Assembly: GCA_964372035.1 (NCBI GenBank)
Contig: CAYJPK010000052.1
Location: forward strand, 1 to 15,892
DNA from: CAYJPK01 sp964372035
Lineage (GTDB): Bacteria > Desulfobacterota > Desulfovibrionia > Desulfovibrionales > Desulfovibrionaceae
Direction: 5' to 3'
Length of the DNA: 15,892 nucleotides
Shown here one piece after another: positions 7,378 through 14,554 of the stretch. Each line of letters starts with the position of its first letter. The stretch's first letter is position 1. The notes under the pieces were generated by a model. It ran no database searches. It was not told where the DNA came from and was given only the letters and a program-made list of their open reading frames with translations. Both the position numbers and the translations under genes were made by a program.

Positions 7378-7974
7378 CTACATTTTTTTATTTGAAGCTG
7401 GCTCTAAATCCTTTAAAAGTTTTCCTAAAATGTCTTCTTGCCCATCAAAGCCTTCAATGAACCCATCTTTTGAGACATCACTATTTTCACCTTTATCACT
7501 TTTTGCCTTTATGCTTTTTTGCACAATTGAAATAGCTTCATCATGCACAACACCACCAGCAAAAACAGCATTATTAAAGCGGTCAAGAGGTGCTTTTTCA
7601 AGAACGGCATCAGTTGCCTTGATGGTTGCTTGAGTTCTAAGAGCTATTGCAATCGCATCTGATGGGCGGCAATCAAATTCTACAATTTTATTATTTTGTA
7701 AAACTTCTAAGCTTGCATAAAAAACGCCCTCTCTTATATCTGTAATTGTTACAGAAGTCACTTGCGCACTTAAACCCTTTAATACATTGGCAAATAAGTC
7801 ATGTGTAAGTGGACGATCGGGTTCAATATTGTGTAAGGCAACAGAAATAGCCATTGCCTCAATTCCGCCAACCCAAATTGGCAAAACCACGTCTTTATCA
7901 ATGCCTTTGAGCACTAAAATTGGAATTTTTAAATTGCTATCAATTGCAAGACCAAGTACTTTTAATTCTACCAT
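7378..7974 (-). CDS. Bifunctional nuclease family protein (DUF151)
   Basis: The 198 residues have the BFN domain (PF02577 type) at about 1-135: LPIWVGGIEA (31-40), RPLTHDL (54-60), a REGVFYA strand (81-87) and the hallmark DCRPSDAIAIALR (101-113). Plant members have been reported to have DNase and RNase activity; the bacterial role is unsettled. The tail from about 135 is charged, with many Lys, Asp and Ser residues, and is probably flexible. AAGGA precedes the ATG by about 9 bases. It is last of three genes, 14 bases after purN. Operon membership with tetrapyrrole and purine genes gives no direct clue to its role. The family is certain; the activity in this organism is not. Confidence 0.88.
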   Translation of the reverse strand: MVELKVLGLAIDSNLKIPILVLKGIDKDVVLPIWVGGIEAMAISVALHNIEPDRPLTHDLFANVLKGLSAQVTSVTITDIREGVFYASLEVLQNNKIVEFDCRPSDAIAIALRTQATIKATDAVLEKAPLDRFNNAVFAGGVVHDEAISIVQKSIKAKSDKGENSDVSKDGFIEGFDGQEDILGKLLKDLEPASNKKM

Positions 7975-7988
7975 AATAAGCTTCCTTT

Positions 7989-8666
7989 TTAAAAACCTTG
8001 TTCGAGAGCTGGGCTAAAAAAGGATTTTTCCTCAAGCTTTGCCTTTGCAATATTGCTAGGCTCAACATACACACGGCGCTCACAAATTTTTATGCGCCCG
8101 CTAGCAAACCATTCAATAACTTGTGGGTAAATCCTATGCTCTAATTTATGAATACGTTTTTCTAAGTCCGATAAATCTTCACTGTAATCAACATGAGTTG
8201 TGGCTTGAGCAATGATTGCTCCATTATCCATAATTTCGTCAACTAAATGCACAGTACAACCAGCTAGTTTAACACCCCAATCATAAGAATCAGAAATTCC
8301 CTTTGTACCAGAAAAAGATGGTAATAAAGATGGGTGTATATTAATTATTTTTCCTCTAAATGCTTCAATAAAACTTTCTGAAAGTAGGCGCATATAACCT
8401 GCTAAAACAATTAAATCAATATCTTTTTGATTAATTATTTCAATAAGTTTAGCGTCATATTCTTCACGAGTCTTATAGAGAGTATGATCAACACAAATGC
8501 TCTCAACACCTGAGTTTTCTGCACGCTCAAGCACGTAGGCGTTTGGGCGGTTACAAAGTACCAGTTTAGCGCTAGCATTAACTAAACCGCTGTTAATAGC
8601 ATCTAAAATGGCTTGTACATTGCTTCCGTTACCAGAAGCCATAAGAACTATTTTAAGTTTTTCCAT
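7989..8666 (-). CDS. purN: Phosphoribosylglycinamide formyltransferase
   Basis: Transfers a formyl group from 10-formyltetrahydrofolate to glycinamide ribonucleotide, the third step of purine synthesis. The 225 residues include SGNGSNVQAI (11-20, phosphate loop), LAGYMRLL (88-95), INIHPSLLPSF (109-119 region) and CTVHLVDEIMDNG (137-149). The catalytic residues known from E. coli (N106, H108, H137, D144) are present as N109, H111, H140 and D147. The loop after HPSLLP usually reads G-L/K-H; here it is GTKGISDSYDWG, so the histidine found there in E. coli is absent. It starts only 3 bases after the cobA/hemD stop, so it is translated in the same operon. It is about 10-15 residues longer than E. 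coli PurN, with a charged C-terminal tail. Confidence 0.95.
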   Translation of the reverse strand: MEKLKIVLMASGNGSNVQAILDAINSGLVNASAKLVLCNRPNAYVLERAENSGVESICVDHTLYKTREEYDAKLIEIINQKDIDLIVLAGYMRLLSESFIEAFRGKIINIHPSLLPSFSGTKGISDSYDWGVKLAGCTVHLVDEIMDNGAIIAQATTHVDYSEDLSDLEKRIHKLEHRIYPQVIEWFASGRIKICERRVYVEPSNIAKAKLEEKSFFSPALEQGF

Positions 8667-8669
8667 TAG

Positions 8670-10190
8670 TTATCCATGTATGTAATAGTCAACAATAGCA
8701 GAGCTTAAATCTTCTATTGTATAGTTTTTTGGCTCAATACTGCAAGCTAGGCCGTATTTTTCAAGGCTTTTGCGAGTTACTGGACCAATGCATGCAAATC
8801 GAACTTTTGAATTACCTAAGAATAAATGTTCAGGAACATGCGCAAAAAAGTTATCCACAGTTGAAGATGATGCAAAACTTATGCAATCAATCTCGCCTTG
8901 CTTTAATTTCTCTAAGAAAGTATCTTTATTTTCAAAAATTGGCAAGGTTTCATAAACAGCAACAACATTGACCTCTGCCCCATTTCGTTCAAGCTCTTCT
9001 GGTAAAACTTCCCTGGCCTGCTTTGCCCTTGGAATTAATATTTTTTTACCTTCAATTCCAATTGCTAACATTGAATCAATAATATCTTCTGCAATATATT
9101 TTTCAGGAACGAGGTCAGCTTTTATACCATATTTAAGTAGCTCAACAGCAGTTGCACTCCCAATACATGCAAATTTATTTTTGGATAAAATTCTTGAATC
9201 ATAGCCCAGTTCATGGATTTTTTCAAAAAATGCCTTTACACCATTGACGGAAGTAAAAATTATCCAGTCATAGGCTTCTACTTCAGTTATGGCTTTTACA
9301 ATTTGTGCGTCTTCCTTTAAACTTTGAATTCTAATTGTCGGAGCAATAATTGTTTGGGCACCAAAGGCTTCAAGCTTTTCAGACAATTCACTTGCCTGTG
9401 CTCTTGAACGAGTTACAACAATATTTTTTCCAAAAAGAGGTTTATTTTCAAACCAATTTAATTTTTCTCGTAATTTTACAACTTCGCCTACAATAATAAT
9501 CGACGGGTTGGTAAAGTCATTTTCAACGGCAACTTGTGGTAAATCCTCTAAGCTGGCAGTAATACTTCTTTGCTTGCTAGTTGTTGCCCAGTGAACAAGG
9601 GCACTCGGTGTTTGAGGGCTTAATCCTGCTTTAATTAGTTCATTGCTTATATTAGGCAAATTTTTCATGCCCATTACAAAAACTAAGGTAGAAGCGCTGT
9701 TTGCAAGAGCATGCCAATTTAGGACTGATTTTTTCTTATCAGCATCTTCATGCCCTGTAATAATCGTCACTGATGAGGCATAGGATCTATGAGTTAAAGG
9801 AATACCAGCATATGCTGCTCCAGCAATTGTACTTGAAATACCAGGAACTTCCTCAAAAGAAAAACCTGCTTTTGCAAGGGCTTCTGCTTCCTCACCACCT
9901 CTTCCAAAAACATAAGGGTCACCGCCTTTTAAGCGCACAACTACTTGATTTCTAAGAGCTTCATCACATAAAAGCTCATTGATTTCTTCTTGTTTTAAGG
10001 CATGATTGCCAGATATTTTACCAACATAAATTTGCCTTGCTTCTGGCTTAATTAATTTTAACAAATGCTCTGATGCTAAGTAATCGTAAATCACAACATC
10101 TGCCGCTTCAAGCAATTCTTTACCACGTAATGTTAAAAGCTTTGGGTCACCAGGACCAGCACCAACAAGATAAACCTTTGGCTCTATCAT
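8670..10190 (-). CDS. cobA/hemD: Fused uroporphyrinogen-III C-methyltransferase / uroporphyrinogen-III synthase
   Basis: A two-enzyme protein of the tetrapyrrole pathway. Residues 1 to about 245 are the SAM-dependent methyltransferase that makes precorrin-2: GAGPGDPKLLTLRG (10-23), VVRLKGGDPYVFGRGGEE (84-101), VPGISS (115-120) and PLTHR (131-135). Residues about 254-506 are uroporphyrinogen-III synthase, beginning GKNIVVTRSRAQ and with the loose FTSVNGV, FASSSTV and CIGPVT motifs of HemD. Such a fusion is known from Desulfovibrio vulgaris and some clostridia, where it channels substrate toward siroheme, cobalamin and siroheme-derived heme. AAGAGGAA precedes the ATG by about 8 bases. It is the first gene of the cobA/hemD - purN - nuclease operon. 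No cobalamin riboswitch is visible upstream. Confidence 0.95.
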   Translation of the reverse strand: MIEPKVYLVGAGPGDPKLLTLRGKELLEAADVVIYDYLASEHLLKLIKPEARQIYVGKISGNHALKQEEINELLCDEALRNQVVVRLKGGDPYVFGRGGEEAEALAKAGFSFEEVPGISSTIAGAAYAGIPLTHRSYASSVTIITGHEDADKKKSVLNWHALANSASTLVFVMGMKNLPNISNELIKAGLSPQTPSALVHWATTSKQRSITASLEDLPQVAVENDFTNPSIIIVGEVVKLREKLNWFENKPLFGKNIVVTRSRAQASELSEKLEAFGAQTIIAPTIRIQSLKEDAQIVKAITEVEAYDWIIFTSVNGVKAFFEKIHELGYDSRILSKNKFACIGSATAVELLKYGIKADLVPEKYIAEDIIDSMLAIGIEGKKILIPRAKQAREVLPEELERNGAEVNVVAVYETLPIFENKDTFLEKLKQGEIDCISFASSSTVDNFFAHVPEHLFLGNSKVRFACIGPVTRKSLEKYGLACSIEPKNYTIEDLSSAIVDYYIHG

Positions 10191-10450
10191 AAAAATATTC
10201 CTCTTGAATATCCTTTTAATAATTTAATGTTAATATGTTAATATATAGTACTTTTTGTATTCTGATATTAATTTAACTCAAGTTTAGCACTCTTGCAAGC
10301 ATCTATTTTCTATTAAATTTTAACTTTTTTAATTTTTAATATAATATACTGATATAATGAGATAAAAATAAAAAATAAACCGTTAAATAAAATAATTAAT
10401 ACATAAGAAAATACTAAAAAACATTAACTCTTAAAAAAGTCTAGAAAAGT
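10191..10450. other. AT-rich intergenic region, no gene seen
   Basis: The gap between the divergent cobA/hemD and 156-residue genes spans 10191-10510. This part is extremely AT-rich, with no open frame worth calling. It must hold the cobA/hemD promoter on the minus strand, but I could not choose a convincing pair of hexamers. An 8-base unit ATGTTAAT is repeated in tandem at 10227-10242, about 40 bases upstream of the cobA/hemD start. It could be an operator or simple low-complexity DNA. Confidence 0.4.
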
Positions 10451-10466
10451 TGGCAAGTTTTTTGCT
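10451..10466 (+). promoter_or_regulatory. Sigma-54 (RpoN) promoter of the 156-residue gene
   Basis: TGGCAAG-TTTT-TTGCT matches the sigma-54 consensus TGGCACG-N4-TTGCW at 11 of 12 fixed positions, with GG (-24) and GC (-12) exactly 10 bases apart. Transcription would begin near 10477, and the ATG is at 10511. Right after that, TGGCAAA (10475-10481) and TTTGCCA (10489-10495) can form a 7-bp leader hairpin just before the ribosome site. Confidence 0.75.
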
Positions 10467-10510
10467 AGTTAAATTGGCAAAGGCAAATTTTGCCACAATG
10501 GGGAGGTTCC

Positions 10511-10981
10511 ATGAAAGTTAGAAGTGAACAACTTGAACAGTTGTTGCAAATTCAAAACCAAATAGGGCATGGCACCAAGGTAAACCAAGCGACTTCCGAT
10601 TTTGGAGCAATTTTTAGCGAAGAATTAAGCGCTGAAAATGCTTCCTCTGTGGAAAGCGTGCAAACCCCGAAAGGCATTGATCCTCTTTTACTTCTTGGCA
10701 ATAGCACGGACGCTAGCCAGATGTTACTAGATGATACAGTTGCGCAAGCAAGCATGCTGCTTGAATCTTTTGAAGATTATTCTAATGGATTAAATAATCC
10801 TCAAATGGATATGCGCTCAATGTGGTCTAGCTTAACTCAGATGGAAAGTGATTTAAGTAACCTTAAGGCGAACATGCAAAAACTTGGTAGTCAAGGCGCG
10901 GGACTTGAAGATATCGTGAATGAACTCGAGATTCTTACAAGCACTGAAAAAATTAAAATTAACCGTGGGGATTATTTGTAA
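10511..10981 (+). CDS. Unrecognised helical protein, 156 residues, sigma-54-controlled
   Basis: I do not recognise this protein. It has no signal peptide or membrane segment and is acidic and rich in Gln, Ser, Leu and Met. The N-terminus (MKVRSEQLEQLLQIQNQ) and residues about 104-145 (MWSSLTQMESDLSNLKANMQKL and on) look amphipathic and likely form coiled coils; 30-100 appears less ordered. It ends with EKIKINRGDYL. The ATG at 10511 is preferred to an upstream TTG at 10490, because GGGGAGG (10500-10506) sits 4 bases before it and the sigma-54 start point leaves a normal leader. It stands alone between a divergent operon and a perfect terminator. Sigma-54 control and the helical, soluble make-up would fit a flagellar or secretion accessory protein, but that is only inference. 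Confidence 0.7.
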   Translation: MKVRSEQLEQLLQIQNQIGHGTKVNQATSDFGAIFSEELSAENASSVESVQTPKGIDPLLLLGNSTDASQMLLDDTVAQASMLLESFEDYSNGLNNPQMDMRSMWSSLTQMESDLSNLKANMQKLGSQGAGLEDIVNELEILTSTEKIKINRGDYL

Positions 10982-10993
10982 TCAAATAATTCA

Positions 10994-11023
10994 AAAAGCC
11001 CATATCAGCTGATATGGGCTTTT
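10994..11023. terminator. Perfect palindromic terminator shared by convergent genes
   Basis: The 15-base arms AAAAGCCCATATCAG and its complement meet without a spacer, so the loop is AGCT. TTTTACTTTTT follows on the plus strand and an A run lies on the other side. It ends both the 156-residue gene (plus) and the 140-residue gene (minus, stop at 11084). Confidence 0.92.
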
Positions 11024-11083
11024 ACTTTTTATATGGCTTAAAACTTTATTTTTTGTAGCTTAAGTGGTGGGACAGCTATTTTT

Positions 11084-11506
11084 TTAGTATGTTTTGATAT
11101 ACTCGTCCATGTTTTCAGGAGAACAATTTTTATTAACCCAAAACGCTGCCGCCCATACCATTAATGCTGTAGCTTGTGTGTCATCAAGGCGCTTAATCTT
11201 AGCTTCCAAACTAGAGCGACTAGCACCATGTTTTGCGTGAACAGAACTATGTTCGCAAGCATCAGAAACCTTTAAAAGCAAATAATTTAATCTTGTATTG
11301 TCAGGTGTAAGCTTAGTATTTTGATAAGCATCAAGAATAGTTTTTAACTCAGAACTACTAAAAATAGACTTAATACTAGAAATTGAGCGAAAAAAAGTAT
11401 CTACAGCCCAGGGTAAAATAAATTCAGCGCCTGCACTTTTAGTACGAAAATAATCTTTTAACCAACGCTCTTGTTGGTCGCTTATTCTGGCCGCAACTTG
11501 GGGCAT
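11084..11506 (-). CDS. Unrecognised 140-residue protein with ribbon-helix-helix-like N-terminus
   Basis: I do not recognise the family. The first 40 residues suit a ribbon-helix-helix fold: a strand QVAARIS (3-9), a helix DQQERWLKDYF (10-20), a turn, and a second helix AGAEFILPWAVDTFF (25-39). This is the layout of small DNA-binding repressors and antitoxins. Residues 45-125 are helical, with conserved-looking LNYLLLKVSDACEHS (73-87) and ATALMVWAAAFWVNKN (112-127). No partner toxin is adjacent, and 140 residues is long for an antitoxin. GAGGA precedes the ATG by about 7 bases. It is a single gene, convergent with the 156-residue gene and divergent from the methyltransferase operon. GTGTTTAACAC (11562-11572) in its upstream region could be an operator. 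Confidence 0.65.
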   Translation of the reverse strand: MPQVAARISDQQERWLKDYFRTKSAGAEFILPWAVDTFFRSISSIKSIFSSSELKTILDAYQNTKLTPDNTRLNYLLLKVSDACEHSSVHAKHGASRSSLEAKIKRLDDTQATALMVWAAAFWVNKNCSPENMDEYIKTY

Positions 11507-11670
11507 AGAACAATCCTCAAAATATGATTTTAGGTGAAAAATAATTTAAATATCCCACATTGTGTTTAACACCTACCATAAAAAGATATAAAACTCAAGC
11601 ATTTCTAGACTTTTTTTAAAGTTTTTTTAACATATATAAATTATTGCATAATTTTATAAAAATATTATTC

Positions 11671-11698
11671 TTGCCATTTCTCATAAATATGCTATATT
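11671..11698 (+). promoter_or_regulatory. Candidate sigma-70 promoter of the methyltransferase-smpB-hyi operon
   Basis: TTGCCA (11671-11676), a 16-base spacer and TATATT (11693-11698). The leader would be about 73 bases long and contains the inverted repeat AGTATG (11737-11742) / CATACT (11751-11756). The rest of the 271-base gap between the two divergent genes is AT-rich with no gene. Confidence 0.55.
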
Positions 11699-11777
11699 TA
11701 AGGCAATTATTATAATTTTTATTTTCAGTAGCATTAAGTATGCCTAGAGCCATACTATAAATTTTGAAGGAATAATT

Positions 11778-12758
11778 ATGCATTGGGACAAGCTTGAATT
11801 ACTTAAATTATCAGAGCAGCATTGGACTTATGCGGCTATAAGCACAGGGCTTGAGTTAAATATATTTTCTCATTTGGAAAAAGCATGCTCTATTAGTGAG
11901 TTAGCAAAACTATGTCAATGTAAAGAGCGAAGCTTCGAAATGCTGATAATTGCTCTAATAAACCTAAAACTAATTTACCTTGAAAATGAGTTGTTACATT
12001 TAACTGATTTTGCAAAAGAAAATTTATGCAAAAACAGCAAAGCTTATATGGGGCATATTATTAGCCATAGCTTTCATTTAGCACCGGCTTGGGCAAGCTT
12101 AGCTGAGTGTGTAAAAAATGATACTCCTGCTCGAACTAGTGTAATGACCACAAAAAATGATGAAGAGCGTGAATCATTTTTGCTTGGAATGGATGTTATT
12201 GCAAAAGTTCAAGCTAATGCCATTTTGGAGCATATTGATTTAAAGGATAGAAAAAAACTGCTTGATTTAGGTGGAGCTTCTGGGACATATGCTATTAATT
12301 TTTGTCTACACAATCCCCAGCTTGAAGCAACTATTTTTGACTTGCCACATTCTGAAACCTTTGCATCACAAAACATTAAAAATTATAATCTTTCGCATCG
12401 AATTAATTTTGTCGGTGGTGATTATTTTACAAGTGAATTACCTACAGATTGTGATGTCGCATGGTTATCACAAATTTTACATGGGCATGATAAAGAAAGC
12501 GCAGCACAACTAGTTAAAAATGCAGTTGATTGTCTAAAAGCCGACGGAAAAATATTAATCCAAGAATTTATTCTAGAAACGGGTAAAGCTACTTACCCTG
12601 CATTGTTTAATTTAAATATGCTTGTTGCAACACCTCGAGGGCAAAGTTATACCCAAAATGATATTTTTGAATTTTTGGATAAAGCCGGTGCAAAAAATAT
12701 TCAAAGATTACAGCTTGATTTGCCAAATGGAATTGGTATAATAAGTGCTAACGCATAA
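11778..12758 (+). CDS. SAM-dependent O-methyltransferase-like protein
   Basis: The 326 residues have the two-domain layout of the Methyltransf_2 (PF00891) group. A winged-helix dimerisation part is at about 14-85, with GLELNIFSHLEK, SISELAKLCQC and a LTDFAKENL segment. The SAM-binding fold follows: motif I LLDLGGASGTYA (161-172), acidic motif II ATIFDLP (184-190), GGDYF (213-217) and ILHGHDKESA (233-242). H235 aligns with the catalytic His of plant and bacterial O-methyltransferases, although the usual HDW.D reads HGHDK here. The substrate is unknown; a small phenolic or quinone-like molecule is typical of the group. AAGGAA lies 6 bases before the ATG. It leads a five-gene operon, with 9 bases to the next gene. 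Confidence 0.8.
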   Translation: MHWDKLELLKLSEQHWTYAAISTGLELNIFSHLEKACSISELAKLCQCKERSFEMLIIALINLKLIYLENELLHLTDFAKENLCKNSKAYMGHIISHSFHLAPAWASLAECVKNDTPARTSVMTTKNDEERESFLLGMDVIAKVQANAILEHIDLKDRKKLLDLGGASGTYAINFCLHNPQLEATIFDLPHSETFASQNIKNYNLSHRINFVGGDYFTSELPTDCDVAWLSQILHGHDKESAAQLVKNAVDCLKADGKILIQEFILETGKATYPALFNLNMLVATPRGQSYTQNDIFEFLDKAGAKNIQRLQLDLPNGIGIISANA

Positions 12759-12767
12759 AGGATCATA

Positions 12768-13004
12768 ATGAGATATTTTTTAATTATACTATTATTATTT
12801 GTTTGCTCTTGTGCCAATAAAAACTATCAGAGTACAGCACAAAGCGATTTTGAGCTTGCAGTTGAAGAATGTTCTGAGCTAAGCTCAGCCTTAAATGAGC
12901 CAGAACACCGCAAAGGTTCACTTTTTTGGATGAACTATTTTGAAATGTGCATGGGTGGTTATGGCTATACAAAAGAGGACTACAAACACTTATGGTTTAA
13001 TTAG
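12768..13004 (+). CDS. Small lipoprotein, first copy of a tandem pair
   Basis: The 78-residue protein has a hydrophobic signal (4-12) and lipobox V-C-S-C, so Cys15 should be lipidated and the protein anchored in a membrane facing the periplasm. The mature part of 64 residues has two more cysteines (35 and 61) and ends GYGYTKEDYKHLWFN. The cysteine before the lipid site (13) is unusual. I do not know the family; a C-terminal CM..YGY segment recalls many short envelope lipoproteins. AAGGA precedes the ATG. It sits 9 bases after the methyltransferase and 26 bases before its twin, with which it is about 67% identical by my residue count (52 of 78). Confidence 0.8.
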   Translation: MRYFLIILLLFVCSCANKNYQSTAQSDFELAVEECSELSSALNEPEHRKGSLFWMNYFEMCMGGYGYTKEDYKHLWFN

Positions 13005-13030
13005 CCTTATCCTTTTAATAGGGTGGAATA

Positions 13031-13267
13031 ATGCGAGTTATATTAATTTTGATTATGCTTTTTCTTTGTGCGTGTGCCAATAAAAACTATCAAAGTACGA
13101 CCAACACAGACTTTGAGCTTGCTGTTAATGAGTGTGACGAGCTTAGTAGTACTTTGAATGGACCTAGAGATAATCGTGGTTCGCTTGTGTGGCAAAGTTA
13201 TTTTGATGCGTGTATGGACAGTTATGGCTATACTAAAGAACAATATAAACATTTATGGTTTAACTAA
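13031..13267 (+). CDS. Small lipoprotein, second copy of a tandem pair
   Basis: This paralogue of the preceding gene has the same length with no gaps. Its lipobox L-C-A-C is a better match to the consensus, predicting a lipidated Cys15. Fully conserved between the two are CANKNYQST (15-23), DFELAV, the cysteines at 35 and 61, and YGYTKE.YKHLWFN at the end; the signal and residues 44-48 vary. This pattern of kept C-terminus and varied middle suggests selection on both copies rather than a fresh duplication. GGTGG lies 5 bases before the ATG. It is third in the operon, 11 bases before smpB. The function is unknown. Confidence 0.8.
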   Translation: MRVILILIMLFLCACANKNYQSTTNTDFELAVNECDELSSTLNGPRDNRGSLVWQSYFDACMDSYGYTKEQYKHLWFN

Positions 13268-13278
13268 AAAAGATAAAA

Positions 13279-13737
13279 ATGAAAAAAAAATCAAGCAAAA
13301 TAATAAGCGACAATCGCAAAGCAAGGCATTATTATGAATTTTTAGAGTTTTTTGAAGCTGGAATTTCATTAATTGGCTCTGAAGTCAAAAGTTTAAGGGC
13401 TGGACAAGTAAGCTTTATGGATAGCTATGTTGATTTTAGTGGGAATGAAGCATGGCTATTAAATTTGCACATTGCACCATATGAAAATGCTGGATATGTT
13501 ACACAAATACCAGACCGCAAAAGAAAACTTTTATTGCACCGCCATGAAATTAAAGAGCTGATTGCAAAAGTTGAGCAAAAGGGTTTAACTGTTGTGCCTA
13601 CAAAAATTTATTTTAAAGAAGGCAAGGTTAAGCTTGAGCTTGCACTTGCTAAGGGTCGTAAGACACATGATCATAGGGAAGAGTTGAAGCGTCGTGCTGA
13701 AACTAGAGATATGGAGCGAGAATTAACTAAATATTAA
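13279..13737 (+). CDS. smpB: SsrA-binding protein SmpB
   Basis: Binds the tRNA-like part of tmRNA and brings it to stalled ribosomes. The 152 residues match the family throughout: NRKARHYYEFLEFFEAGISLIGSEVKSLR (about 11-39 with the core GSEVKSLR), SFMDSYV, NLHIAPYE, RKRKLLLHR, GLTVVPTKIYF, KLELALAKGRK.HDHRE and the basic tail RDMERELTKY that enters the mRNA channel. The ATG is weakly preceded by an A-rich, SD-poor stretch, so translation may depend on coupling to the lipoprotein gene 11 bases upstream. Its RNA partner ssrA is at 108-486. Identification is very secure. Confidence 0.96.
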   Translation: MKKKSSKIISDNRKARHYYEFLEFFEAGISLIGSEVKSLRAGQVSFMDSYVDFSGNEAWLLNLHIAPYENAGYVTQIPDRKRKLLLHRHEIKELIAKVEQKGLTVVPTKIYFKEGKVKLELALAKGRKTHDHREELKRRAETRDMERELTKY

Positions 13738-13747
13738 AGGAGTTTTT

Positions 13748-14527
13748 ATGCCTAGGCTTGCCGCAAACATTGGAATGATTTTTAATGAATACCCTTTCTT
13801 AGACCGCTTTGAACATGCCGCAAAAGCTGGATTTAAAGCAGTTGAATACATGTCACCGTATGAGTATGATGTGCATGAATTAAAGCGTTATCTTGATGAA
13901 TTTAAATTACAACATATTTTATTTAATTTACCAATGGGTGATTTAGCTAATGGTGAGCGTGGGACTGCAGTCATTAAAGGTAGAGATGATGAGTTTAAGG
14001 CTGGTGTTGAAAAATGCGCTGAATATGCTAGTATTTTAGGTGCCTCTTGCATCAACTGTTGCGTAGGTCGTACAACTGAAAGCAAAGAAGAAGTAATTGA
14101 AAGGTTGATTCCTCGCATTAAATTTGCGGCTGATACTTTAGCAAAACACAATGTAAAACTTGCGCTTGAAGCTCTTAATGGCTTTGATGTTACAAATTTC
14201 TTTTTTAAAAACAACCAAGAAATCGCTGATTTTGTTGAAATGATTAAGCATGAAAATGTATTCTTATTGTATGATGTTTATCATGCTCAAAGAATGGAAG
14301 GTGAATTAACCAATAATTTAAAGAAATATTTGCCTATCGTTCCGCATATTCAAATTTCTGACAATCCTGGTCGCCACGAGCCTGGAACAGGTGAAATAAA
14401 CTATAAAAATATACTTAAAACCATTGATGATATAGGATATAAAGGTTGGGTTGGCTTAGAGTATATGCCTATTGGAAAGAGCGAAGACAGCTTTGGCTGG
14501 ATTAAGGAATATGGTCTTAGCTTATAA
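13748..14527 (+). CDS. hyi: Hydroxypyruvate isomerase
   Basis: Interconverts hydroxypyruvate and tartronate semialdehyde; a metal-dependent TIM-barrel isomerase in the cytoplasm. The 259 residues follow E. coli Hyi almost end to end, including NLPMGD (60-65), GERG (69-72), YDVYHAQRMEGELTN (175-189) and DNPGRHEPGTGEINY (205-219). The expected metal ligands E141, D176, Q202 and E238 are in place in LALEALN, LYDVYH, HIQISD and GLEYMP. AGGAG precedes the ATG, 10 bases after smpB, so it is the last gene of the operon. Its product is the substrate of the GarR enzymes at 594-2394; neither a glyoxylate carboligase nor glycerate kinase gene is in view. Confidence 0.93.
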   Translation: MPRLAANIGMIFNEYPFLDRFEHAAKAGFKAVEYMSPYEYDVHELKRYLDEFKLQHILFNLPMGDLANGERGTAVIKGRDDEFKAGVEKCAEYASILGASCINCCVGRTTESKEEVIERLIPRIKFAADTLAKHNVKLALEALNGFDVTNFFFKNNQEIADFVEMIKHENVFLLYDVYHAQRMEGELTNNLKKYLPIVPHIQISDNPGRHEPGTGEINYKNILKTIDDIGYKGWVGLEYMPIGKSEDSFGWIKEYGLSL

Positions 14528-14554
14528 CCTTTTTTAAATACTTACTTGGCAAAC

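Noticed and set aside
10284..10310. Possible CIRCE element (HrcA operator) beginning TTAGCACTC
   Set aside because: The left arm is exact, but nine bases later the sequence is TCTATTTTC instead of GAGTGCTAA, and no heat-shock gene follows.
12271..12513. 80-residue open frame inside the methyltransferase gene
   Set aside because: It overlaps the SAM-binding motifs in another frame and has no ribosome site; the methyltransferase frame explains the sequence.
12768..13267. Lipoprotein pair as a toxin-antitoxin or colicin lysis module
   Set aside because: Both copies are near-identical in layout with lipid anchors, and there is no antitoxin, immunity or bacteriocin gene; duplication is the simpler reading.
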